A DNA stretch of 64,000 nt from Symbiodinium microadriaticum (Eukaryota > Sar > Dinophyceae > Suessiales > Symbiodiniaceae): assembly GCA_001939145.1 (NCBI GenBank), contig LSRX01001119.1, forward strand, positions 177,323 to 241,322, read 5' to 3'. The position numbers and the translations under genes were made by a program. Position 1 is the first letter of the stretch; each line of letters opens with the position of its first letter. The notes beneath the pieces were generated by a model. The model was not told the origin of the DNA. It ran no database searches and worked only from the letters and a program-made list of their open reading frames with translations. Of the stretch, positions 1-8,564 are shown in pieces.

Positions 1-20
1 GCACCTTCGACGTGGACAAG
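1..20 (+). CDS. Exon end: first half of an EF-hand loop
   Basis: Read as gc|acc ttc gac gtg gac aag this gives TFDVDK, residues 1-4 of an EF-hand calcium loop. It is followed by GCCGCG, a GC-type donor. Joined to the exon at 11479 (DGTLSRDELVQ) it gives a canonical loop with Asp at positions 1, 3 and 5, Gly at 6, Leu at 8 and Glu at 12. The exon start lies outside the window. The join is inferred; the perfect loop that results is the main support. Confidence 0.65.
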
Positions 21-66
21 GCCGCGCTGGTCTTTATGTAGGCATTTTGGTGCTCACGGATTCAGG

Positions 67-78
67 GTGCAGATATCA
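67..78. repeat. Left target-site duplication of the LINE
   Basis: GTGCAGATATCA at 67-78 is repeated exactly at 11407-11418, immediately after the (GAGT)n tail. Because the tail itself ends in GAGTG, the first three bases may belong to the tail, so the duplication is 9-12 bp. Direct repeats of this size flanking a LINE are what target-primed reverse transcription leaves. Confidence 0.85.
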
Positions 79-597
79 AGGCGTCGCGGCTCGAGCACTA
101 TTGGACCTTGTGGTCCTTAGGGTATTCCCGGCCCCAGCGCTCTTGCCATAGAGCGCGCTCGCCCTCTCCTCTTTTCGGAGGGGCTCTGTGGAAACTTTTC
201 TGCCTTGCCAGGGGCGGCCCTGGCTTTTTGTGGCTGTAGCCACCTACTGGATTTTGCTTCTGGGCGAGTCTGGTCTTCCTCACGGAGTACGCTGCTTCGG
301 CCGTCCTCCGCTGAGAGGTTATTCTTTACCACATCTTAGAGTACGCTGCCTCGGCCGTCCTCTGGTTGTGGGTCCTCACATACATGGGCAAGAGCCAACC
401 TTATTTGGTGGTTGGTATCTTGTTTCTATTTGGGATATTTCTTTTGTGGATTGGGAGTGCATCCCAATATTCGGCGTCCTCGCAGCCCCGGTTGGCACCG
501 GCGCGCGAGGCGCCGACGCAGTCAGGCCAGGAGGAGGTGTCGCAGGACCGGCGGCTCAGCAGCAGACGTTGCGCTGCTTCGGTCTCATCACGGGAGC
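79..597 (+). other. 5' leader of the LINE
   Basis: No coding region is convincing here although two frames are open. The leader contains a direct repeat: GAGTACGCTGC followed by T or C and TCGGCCGTCCTC, at 285-309 and again at 339-362, a 54-bp spacing, with a weaker third echo near 462-482. Tandem units in LINE leaders often act as internal promoters; that role is only inferred. Confidence 0.5.
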
Positions 598-2058
598 ATG
601 CCGCCAAAACCAGCCCCGAAGTCTACAGGGAAGGGTACCAAGCCTGGCAGTGGGGACACTACGAAGGCTCCCAAATCACATGTAGAATTTGGGCTACCCC
701 CAGCTGTAGTCACGTCACTCCAAGCGATTACGTCTCGAGCCACTCAGGGACTGTGGCACTCAGAGCAGCCTTTGACTGGCGAGGTGACTGCGGAACAACA
801 TGCACAGCGCAGGGCCAACTTAATTCGGACCCTGTCTCGCCGAATTACTGGCAATGTCAAAGCAAAGACGGAGCTCAAGGAGGCCTTGAACCAATGGTTC
901 CTCCAGCTGTCCCAGCACTTGCAGGGACTCCTTACCAGGATTGCGGCCATTGGGAGCAAAATCGACGAAGACCTGCAAGTGGCCTGCGAGGACATGCTAG
1001 CAGGTCTGGAAGCCCGCAGCTCTCTTTCTACTGCGGACCAAATATCCCATGCGAGGTCCTCCTTGGGGCCTGTGTTGCAGCCACCGCAGGAGACGGCCAT
1101 CCTGGAGCTTGCTGCTGGTCTCAGGGCGTTGGGAACAGTGATTATGCCGGTCGTGTCGGGTGCCAATGCCCTGCCTACGTCCACTGGACCGGTCGGACAC
1201 TCTCCGGCTGGGCCTGCGACTCCTCACAGCAGTGTTGGGGCCGCGACTTCCGAGGCCAGTTTTGGGGCTGGTGGCATGGATGTAGCGGAAGATGTCCACA
1301 TGCAGGGCAGCGAGACGGTAGTGGGTACACCCAGACCTACTCGGTGGAAGAGACGGAGTGGGGGCCAGGCACATCGTCCCTCCAAAAGCCCGCGCAGGGA
1401 CAATCCACCTGGCACCCCATGGCCATCAATGGCTACGGGCCTCACCCCGGAGTATACGAGGCCAGCTGCGAGCACCGAGGTGGCCGCCGATGCGCCTCTT
1501 TCTCATGCAGGCGATGGCCAGCCCTGCTTAGATTGGCCGGCAGCTTGGGCAAAGCTTGCAACGTTTGCTGCAGAAAATGGAACAGAGCTTGTGGGGGAGC
1601 TCTGTGTATCACCGGAGCAGGAGGCCGCGATCCCATTAGTGCACAACACGGCGGTGGAAGAGGAAACGATCGCAACTTCAAACGAAGCTTGGGCTGCAGT
1701 CCTTGCTTTTGTGGGTATGCCAGATCCGGCTCTGGTCCCAGCTCTGTGTGGAAGGATGCAGGATGTGATCAATCGCCTCAGGGTATGCCCCAGTGCACTT
1801 CCGCGAGTCCGCCAAGGCTTGGTGATGTTGGCACAGGCGACGCTGGGCAACGTTCTCGACCCGTTCAGCTTCGCGCCAGCTACGTGTCAAGAATGGTCCT
1901 GGTTGTACCCGGCGACTCTACTCGAACACGGGACCCCGCTACGCGGTTATTTGGCATCTTCTGCCTCATCGTCTGTGGTGGTGCGTGTTCTCCTCTCCCA
2001 GGGCTGTCCTATGGCCCGTATCGGAGAGGACGAAGCCGACCTAGGCGAGCTGCTCTGA
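598..2058 (+). CDS. LINE ORF1 protein, 486 aa, probable RNA-binding or packaging protein
   Basis: The start at ATG 598 was chosen because the protein then opens with MPPKPAPKSTGKG, a basic Pro/Lys/Thr-rich tail, whereas the upstream open stretch looks like untranslated leader. Residues about 60-140 (RRANLIRTLSRRITG to DEDLQVACEDM) look alpha-helical and may form a coiled coil. A Pro/Ala/Gly-rich middle with basic RWKRRSGG and SKSPRRDN patches follows, then a helical C-terminal half. This matches what ORF1 proteins of LINEs usually look like, but no named domain was recognised. It ends with TGA at 2056-2058 and overlaps the next frame. Confidence 0.7.
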   Translation: MPPKPAPKSTGKGTKPGSGDTTKAPKSHVEFGLPPAVVTSLQAITSRATQGLWHSEQPLTGEVTAEQHAQRRANLIRTLSRRITGNVKAKTELKEALNQWFLQLSQHLQGLLTRIAAIGSKIDEDLQVACEDMLAGLEARSSLSTADQISHARSSLGPVLQPPQETAILELAAGLRALGTVIMPVVSGANALPTSTGPVGHSPAGPATPHSSVGAATSEASFGAGGMDVAEDVHMQGSETVVGTPRPTRWKRRSGGQAHRPSKSPRRDNPPGTPWPSMATGLTPEYTRPAASTEVAADAPLSHAGDGQPCLDWPAAWAKLATFAAENGTELVGELCVSPEQEAAIPLVHNTAVEEETIATSNEAWAAVLAFVGMPDPALVPALCGRMQDVINRLRVCPSALPRVRQGLVMLAQATLGNVLDPFSFAPATCQEWSWLYPATLLEHGTPLRGYLASSASSSVVVRVLLSQGCPMARIGEDEADLGELL

Positions 2059-5000
2059 GGCCTCCAGGGCTGCTATTGTTCGTGTACATAGGCGCTGTGG
2101 CCAGCCGTGGTGTACATAGCCGTAGGAACTCCGGCAGTCCTGAGAGCTCACATTTCTCCCGGTTATCAGGATATGCTGCTTGCTTTCAGGCAGTCTCAGC
2201 CAAGGTTACCGGTGCGGTTAGGGCCCTCAGGTTCCGTCCTTGTCCGCTCCCACACAGTCGCCGGAGCAAATGTTGCTGCCAACGGGGGGCGAGGCCAGGG
2301 TTATGCGGCGACCGTCCCTCACATCGCACGGTGTTCGCTCTTATGTGGCTGATATGCACTCCTGGTTCCGGGGCTGTGCAGATTTGGCAACATGGAGTTA
2401 TGGCGGGGCAGCCCGTTTTCACTACAGAGGGGGTTTCTGCTGCGCACTCTCCGAGTGACTTAGGTCGTGTGCAAGCTCCCGACACACCCTGTGCCTCACC
2501 ACTGGCTTACCGCAATGCATATCCACTAAGGACTGTTGGCGTGTTTCAGCCTGATTGCCTTGTGCAGCCCACCATACTGCATGCGGACATACGCATGCAA
2601 GGCCCTCTTTTCGAGCTTATGCTGTGCCGTGCACTAGGTCTTCAGCGTAGTGAGTGGCATGTGCGCCGGCTTTCCTCCTCACTGCCCTCGCTCCCCACAG
2701 AACAATATGTTCTCTCACCTGTGTCTCAGGCATGGTTTTCGGTGCATGTCCCAGTTGACCTACGGCCACTAGGCGGGGCGATTTGCATTGTGGAAGCCTG
2801 CAGGTGGGCCCCCTGTGGGGATGCAGCGGTTCTGGCTGTTCATGAGGCTAATTTGCGGTTTCAAGGAGGATTTGTTTGCCGTACGTCGCAGGGGTGGTTT
2901 ACTTCCGATGCTCGGTTAGGTTTGCTTCCGCACGGTGATGCATTCCAGGTCTGGCCACTCAATCAGGTCCCGTTACCGATGTCGGGGGCGGGAGACCGTT
3001 CCTTGTCACTCTCCGGATCCTTCGTTGACAGATTTGGCACCAGTCTGAGCTATCCTGCTCCTGAGGAGCTTGCTTACCATGACCTTAGTGGTGCTAATGC
3101 TGTGGTGTTACAGCCTCATGGTTTCGTGTACCTAGGGGTTCCCTCTTTCGCTGACGAAGGAATCATCCGACAAGCGGTTCTGACTGCAGTTCACCACGCG
3201 GGTCCGGTTGTTGAACCGGCATACTGTTTGAGGGTTCTGCCGCCCCTCGACTGTCTCCCTGCCATTCAATTCGTGGTTGCCGACACTCATGATGGCATGA
3301 CTCCGGGCATTGTCGATCTTAGGCCTGTGAATGGGGGCATCGCCGTTGTCGAAGTTGCCCCGCACGCCACCCCTTCTGAACGGATTGCAGTCGCTGTCCG
3401 CCAATACGGTGAGCCTGTTACAGCTAGGCCACTTCACATGCAGCTTGCCAGAGGCCATGCTCGTGTTCTACACCGCGGTTATGCTGTCGATGCCCACACA
3501 CCGATGCATGTGGAACTTCCAGCCCCCTTGGTTGTCGTACCTCGAAGCACGCATAGTGGTGGGTCTCAGCAACTCCCGGCGCCGGAAGGCTCTTCTGATG
3601 CCGATGCACATACCATGCCACGGCCTCCAGGCCCAGGTTTCTCTTCCGCGCAATCTGTTGGGGTGCCACCCACCCGGATGCTTGGTCTTGTCTTCTGCCT
3701 GTTGTGGGGCCATTCGGGGAGCTTGGGATTTCTTGCTGTCGTGTCCTGTTGTACTGGAGCGTGGGCGATGGCTCAACAGGTTCCACGAGAGGCCATTGTC
3801 GACTGGCAGAGCCCCGACACAGTAGCCTCTGTTGCGGCACATCAGTCGCTAGCGCGCGCCTTCGCCACACTTGAGTTGCGTGATACTCTCGCGCCCCGTC
3901 ATTCCCCGGTTGCTCTTGAGCACCTGTTGTTCCATTTTTGTGTGTGGAGCCCGGAGAGCTATGACTCCTTCCAAATGCGTGGTGATACGTTGGTGCACGA
4001 CGTTAATGGTCGCTTGTGGGATAGCCGACTTGGTGCAGGACGTGGTCGAATTGAGCTTGTGGAACCACCCTATGCAGATCAGTGCGTGCATTTCGTGGCA
4101 GGTTCTCGCGAAACTTCGCTCGTTACTGTCCTTGCTGATATTGGGACAGCAAGGGTTTGCTTGGACGTCTCCAGGGAAAGGGCAGGCGCCTCTCTGCTTC
4201 AGGCTTTGCAGTTGCTGTATCCCGCTCTGCCCATGCGAATCTCGGAGGTTCCCCGCTCGCCGCTGCGACACGGTGATATTATCTTGGTCCAGGTTGATCG
4301 TGACAGTCCCAGTCAGGACGTTGGGGCTAGCTCCATTGTGCCCTCTGCTTGGCAGCCTGAGCTTGCCCCAGGGACCGAACTCATATATGTGACGGCCGCT
4401 GACCTTGGCTTGCTCCAACTTGTGGTGCCTCAAGACCTTACACCTGCGGCTATAGGTCATGCCTTGCTGAGTTGGCTGGGACGGCAGCGCTGCTTAGGAG
4501 TCGGGCTCCAGACTATACGGATTGCAGGGGTCACTGAGCGTATCTTCTGCCTTCCACGGCGGTACAAGTCCTCCCTTACGGCCGCCCTACTAGATGTCGA
4601 CGGTTTCCATTTCCCTGTGGTTGTCACCACTGTTGACTGCGATGGCACCACCCCTCTCACTTGTGCTCACTTGCAAGACGGCCATGGCACTTCTGCGTTC
4701 TGGGCGGATGCCCTTGCCCGTGGCCCGGTCTGCCTGCAGCGCACGATGTCTTGCCAAAATCCTCATCATGGGCCTCACTTGTGCCTTACTCTGGGCCTCG
4801 ATGGGCACCGGGCCATCAGCACAGGATGGAGCCCGACGCGTTCGGCGCGGCCAGCCAGATTCGATCTCTTTACCTACGCTTTTGAGAAGGAATTGGATTG
4901 GTTTCAGGTTACTATTCCGGGTTCCCATCGTCACATTGGCACCCAAACTGCCGCAACGTATTGGCCTGTCGCGGCGTCACCGCTGTTCTCCGCCTCCGTG

Positions 5001-6626
5001 CCTATTCCTCGTCAGGCGGACGGCTGCTCTTTTCTCGATGACTTGTCGCCGGGAGGCACGCTTTTCCAGCTCCCGTGCCCGCATATGCATGTTCGCTGTG
5101 TCCTTCCATGCGTACCGGGTTATCGTATGTGGGCGCTGCGCTTCAATAATTGGGTTTATGCTGCCTGCACAGCAACGATCACTTGGCACCATGTCTTGCA
5201 GCTGTCGGGCTTGTCCTCGTGGGATTTACCAGAGATCCGCATTCATGGTCTATCACACATCTGGGACTGGCCAGGGGACCTAGCCTCCCTTGATGGACAA
5301 TGCGGCCATCTCCTTAAGGACGGCCATGAGATGTGTCGACCTCCGGGCACAGCTGAAACGAGCATTGCAAGCACCTATCCTTCACCATCAGTTTTTCCAG
5401 ACGCTCGGGACAACGGACCAGCGGAGCCCTTCCTGATGCCGGAAAATGGGATCGTTGCTCCCCTTTTATGGCTCCATTGGCTACTGTGCGGTTCCTTGTC
5501 GCTACCACGACGGCATGTCGTGACCTATACGCTGGGGCTAATTGTCCTGGTCTACGGCCAGACCAGTTCTGACAGCGATGCCCACCCCAATGCGACGACT
5601 CAGGTCGATTCCACTGCTGGGTGTACTACCGCGTGGTGTCATGAGCTGTCTTGTCAGAACACTCATTTCGGAGTTGACCCCATTGCGCTGTCCACATACT
5701 TCGCGGCTAATGCTCCCTTCGACTTGGTCCGTTTGCAACTCTGGCTGCCATTCCAAGGCCCAGTTACCCTTGATGTGCGTAGCACCATTAGCGCTAATGA
5801 CCTCAGCGCTGTGCTTTATCAAGCCGGGCATAGACCGCCGCAGCACTCCTTGTTTGTAGCGTTTGACACACACAGCACCACCCTAGATCTGCTTTCCATA
5901 CCGGCTGGGGACAATGTTTGGTGGATTGTTCGCGACGGCCTGTCCCGCGAGCTGCTACGCCCAGTTAGCCCCTGGTATGAAGGCACGCAGCGGCTTGCTG
6001 TGACGCTCAATTCGCATGGGCAGGCTGTCAGCTTAGCAGCATCACCCGAATGTGCAGCCATGCGCCACTACCCACAAGGAGTGCGAAGCACCGTTGCAGT
6101 CCCTCTCACAAGGGTTTACGGCCATGCTACTGCCAGTGGACTTGTTCTCGCTGAGGCTAGCATAGGAGTTTTGGGAGCTTTTATGGGGAAGGCTGTCGGC
6201 AAAGGGGCCAGCGTCCTTCTTATGGCTGTGATCGTCAGTGGCATGCAACAAGGGCACACGATTGCTCGGAGACAGCCCATGGCAGCATGGGGGAGCGCTC
6301 CAGCTCCACCTGAGGATACGTATGTGTGGACACACACACTATCTTCTCCGCTAGTCGTCCCGTTCGAGCCTCAGTTCAATCCCACCACTCTTGCGAGACG
6401 AGTTGAAGCCACAGGCCGCGGAGTCCATGCTGAGGGAGTCTTTGACTGGACCATTCCTCAGCAAATACATTCTTCCGCGCATGTGCTGCATTACCCAGCC
6501 AGGGCCTCGCAACAAATTGTCTATTGGCTCCTCCACTACCGCGGCCGAGGCAGTGTATACTGCGCCGTTCCGGGCAACTTGGATTGGCAACTCCTGCCGA
6601 GACGCTGCAGAAGCCTTTGGGGTTGA
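1893..6626 (+). CDS. LINE ORF2, N-terminal part (frame A), unknown function
   Basis: This frame is open without a stop from 366 to 6626. Meaningful coding probably begins near ATG 1893 or ATG 2343, just before or after the end of ORF1, so ORF2 may overlap ORF1. The product is rich in Pro, His, Val, Leu and Cys and has recurring blocks built around short beta-like strings such as IVDLRPVNGG, RIELVEPPYAD and WWIVRDGLSREL, suggesting a repeated domain. No endonuclease motif was recognised. The stop at 6626 is followed by continued coding in the next frame, so a +1 shift lies between about 6400 and 6620. Confidence 0.55.
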   Translation: MVLVVPGDSTRTRDPATRLFGIFCLIVCGGACSPLPGLSYGPYRRGRSRPRRAALRPPGLLLFVYIGAVASRGVHSRRNSGSPESSHFSRLSGYAACFQAVSAKVTGAVRALRFRPCPLPHSRRSKCCCQRGARPGLCGDRPSHRTVFALMWLICTPGSGAVQIWQHGVMAGQPVFTTEGVSAAHSPSDLGRVQAPDTPCASPLAYRNAYPLRTVGVFQPDCLVQPTILHADIRMQGPLFELMLCRALGLQRSEWHVRRLSSSLPSLPTEQYVLSPVSQAWFSVHVPVDLRPLGGAICIVEACRWAPCGDAAVLAVHEANLRFQGGFVCRTSQGWFTSDARLGLLPHGDAFQVWPLNQVPLPMSGAGDRSLSLSGSFVDRFGTSLSYPAPEELAYHDLSGANAVVLQPHGFVYLGVPSFADEGIIRQAVLTAVHHAGPVVEPAYCLRVLPPLDCLPAIQFVVADTHDGMTPGIVDLRPVNGGIAVVEVAPHATPSERIAVAVRQYGEPVTARPLHMQLARGHARVLHRGYAVDAHTPMHVELPAPLVVVPRSTHSGGSQQLPAPEGSSDADAHTMPRPPGPGFSSAQSVGVPPTRMLGLVFCLLWGHSGSLGFLAVVSCCTGAWAMAQQVPREAIVDWQSPDTVASVAAHQSLARAFATLELRDTLAPRHSPVALEHLLFHFCVWSPESYDSFQMRGDTLVHDVNGRLWDSRLGAGRGRIELVEPPYADQCVHFVAGSRETSLVTVLADIGTARVCLDVSRERAGASLLQALQLLYPALPMRISEVPRSPLRHGDIILVQVDRDSPSQDVGASSIVPSAWQPELAPGTELIYVTAADLGLLQLVVPQDLTPAAIGHALLSWLGRQRCLGVGLQTIRIAGVTERIFCLPRRYKSSLTAALLDVDGFHFPVVVTTVDCDGTTPLTCAHLQDGHGTSAFWADALARGPVCLQRTMSCQNPHHGPHLCLTLGLDGHRAISTGWSPTRSARPARFDLFTYAFEKELDWFQVTIPGSHRHIGTQTAATYWPVAASPLFSASVPIPRQADGCSFLDDLSPGGTLFQLPCPHMHVRCVLPCVPGYRMWALRFNNWVYAACTATITWHHVLQLSGLSSWDLPEIRIHGLSHIWDWPGDLASLDGQCGHLLKDGHEMCRPPGTAETSIASTYPSPSVFPDARDNGPAEPFLMPENGIVAPLLWLHWLLCGSLSLPRRHVVTYTLGLIVLVYGQTSSDSDAHPNATTQVDSTAGCTTAWCHELSCQNTHFGVDPIALSTYFAANAPFDLVRLQLWLPFQGPVTLDVRSTISANDLSAVLYQAGHRPPQHSLFVAFDTHSTTLDLLSIPAGDNVWWIVRDGLSRELLRPVSPWYEGTQRLAVTLNSHGQAVSLAASPECAAMRHYPQGVRSTVAVPLTRVYGHATASGLVLAEASIGVLGAFMGKAVGKGASVLLMAVIVSGMQQGHTIARRQPMAAWGSAPAPPEDTYVWTHTLSSPLVVPFEPQFNPTTLARRVEATGRGVHAEGVFDWTIPQQIHSSAHVLHYPARASQQIVYWLLHYRGRGSVYCAVPGNLDWQLLPRRCRSLWG

Positions 6627-7870
6627 GGGTCTTAGCCGAGGCCTGTTTGGCATCGAGAACCGGGGCCGCATTTATGCTTTCGGCTCCCCGTTGGTGGCGC
6701 CCCCGCATGGGACCATTCTTCATCTTATTCGTGTCAACGACAATGGCCCGCAAGCCAATGCACTCACTTGGGATGAGCCGGCACCCCTCACGTGCATCCC
6801 TCAGTTCGACTATAGTATCTGCCGCGGACCCCGAGATGAGGCGCCTATTATTTGGTCGCCTGAATCAAGCCCGGCAGATAGGCACCCCAGACGGGGGAGA
6901 CTGGATGCTGCTCTCGACCGCTTAGACTCTATGGTTGCCTGTCTACAAGTAGACATGGAGAAGTTGTCTTCTCGACTCCCAGCGCGTGAGGACGATCACG
7001 GAGAGGGAGCTGCGGCTTCTTCTGACCGGCCCGATGCTCCTCCGCCGGATAGCAAATCGGCATCACCGCGCAGATGGGGGTTCCGACATGCCGTCCTTGG
7101 GTTCATACTACCTCTTGTCGCAGGGACTGCCGGAGCTCGGCCTGCTGACTTCCATGTCACTGCTAGTCTGGGTCTGCTCAGTGCTTGGTGGACGAAGGTT
7201 GCGGCAGATGATGACGAGGAGAGGTCTCCGACAGGTCCTACAGAGCCGAGCTCACCCGACCTGACGGATATGAACCTGCCCACGCCCACAGCCGAGGTCG
7301 TAACTGACGTTGGGGACGGTTCCACTCCTCATATCCGCATGAGCGACTCTGGCCTTGCTAGCACTTCTGTGCCCGTGCAGGGAGACCTCGTTGGTCCGGT
7401 CAATCTTTTCTCTTCTGCTCAGGTTCCTCAAATGCAGTGTCGCGTTGCGGCTTGCATGCACGGGGTCGACGCGGTGCCAGCACCCCAGCCCTTCATCCCA
7501 CGCGGATGTCCTTTTACCATTCATAACCCCTTTGCGCGTAATCTGCAGTGTCAGGTTCTTTCTACTGTTGTTTACTCCCCGTACCGGTTCCGTGAGATAC
7601 TTCAGGACTACGTCAATAGGCGAGGTTGGCAACCCCTTGTCTGTGTGCAGCCACAGCCCGACCCCGACTCAGTTCATCTCATTCCGGCAGCGGCCGATAG
7701 CGGACTTGTATCTGTTGTCTTCCGCTCGGGCGGCCACCTGTACCCGGCTTGTGTCCAGAGAGCATTGCCTCGACATCCCTACGCAAGCATCCAGCTTAAC
7801 GGCCGTCATACTCGTATCCGGGAACCCTACCAGCTCTCGCGACAACGAGGACAGACCCTGCAAACCTTAC
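6400..7870 (+). CDS. LINE ORF2, middle part (frame B), unknown function
   Basis: This continues the protein after a frame change. The readable part starts near RDAAEAFGVEGLSRGLFG and includes GTILHLIRVND, an Asp/Pro/Ser-rich linker with REDDHGEGAAASSD, a hydrophobic stretch WGFRHAVLGFILPLVAG that could be a membrane-like helix, and a C-terminal block with VQPQPDPDSVHLIPAA that resembles blocks of the preceding segment. The frame stays open to 8091, but from about 7870 sensible protein is found in the following frame. Function is not recognised. Confidence 0.45.
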
Positions 7871-8250
7871 CTTTGCCAGCGCACTGTCTGTGCACTTTTC
7901 TATTTGCGGGACTGGCGCTGCCAAGTCCGTCAGGTTGGCAAAGAAGACAGCTTATGGCACCTCTATCGCGCTTTTGTCGCGTGGCGAGGTGGAGTTATGC
8001 CGCCTCCTGCGCAAGCCGCCATGAGGGATACTCGGAGACTCCTCGCTGCACTCCAGGGACAAGAGGCGCGCCTTGCAAGGCGCGTGCATGATTTCGCCCG
8101 CCACGACAAGCATCTGCATTTCCTGTCCTTGACTCAGAATGCGGCAGACACCTGGCATGCTCATGGTCGCCCTCTCGAAGCTATCCAAAAGCTAAGGTGG
8201 GCTTCTCGTCGTGCCGCTGAGCGCCGCGCGGTTCATGCTGCGGGGCTGCG
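7870..8250 (+). CDS. LINE ORF2, pre-RT linker (frame C)
   Basis: This frame reads LRDWRCQVRQVGKED, AFVAWRGGVMPPPAQ, RRLLAALQGQEARLARR and LEAIQKLRWASRRAAERR. An Arg/Ala-rich helical segment like this is typical of the region directly upstream of the reverse transcriptase in LINE ORF2 proteins, where it follows the endonuclease. In this copy the upstream segment does not look like an endonuclease. Both ends of the segment are marked by frame changes. Confidence 0.5.
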
Positions 8251-8257
8251 GGTGGCT

Positions 8258-8562
8258 ACAATATTGACGCTCAGCTGGAAGAACAGTTTCGCGCACAAGA
8301 GGGGGGCAAACAAGCGACACCCGCACAGGCGCGACATGTCATCGACCGCTGGCTGACTACGCCTGCCTGTCCGTGCCACTCTGCCCTCCCGTCGAGGCTT
8401 GCCCTTGAGTTCGCGTGCCGTCAACAGAAAGTTGGGAAAGCTCCTGGACCCGACTCTGTCACTAACGACTTCTGGGCACTCTTTCCGGCGTATGCGGGTG
8501 AATGGCTCTGGGAAGTCTGTACCCGTATCGCGTTGTCGGGCAGGGAGCCTGCTCACTTTAAG
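8258..8562 (+). CDS. LINE reverse transcriptase, N-terminal start (frame D)
   Basis: Read in this frame the sequence gives GGYNIDAQLEEQF, PAQARHVIDRWL, QKVGKAPGPDSVTNDFW and REPAHFKA. The string KAPGPDSV is the well-known K.PG.D motif at the start of LINE reverse transcriptases. Directly afterwards a one-base shift moves the reading to the next frame, where CALYKKGPAALPQNYRSIAL continues the same domain. The region has no ATG of its own and is part of ORF2. Confidence 0.65.
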
Positions 8563-8564
8563 GC

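Noticed and set aside
38..56. GTAGGCATTTTGGTGCTCA resembles the dinoflagellate spliced-leader core
   Set aside because: It needs a mismatch and a two-base insertion, lies just inside an intron next to a LINE, and is not followed by an AG or by a transcript start. Chance similarity is more likely than an SL relic.
366..1890. N-terminal 500 codons of the 2086-codon open frame as a real protein
   Set aside because: The same bases encode the much more protein-like ORF1 (598-2058) in another frame. The overlapping translation is Cys/Gly/Ser-rich noise.
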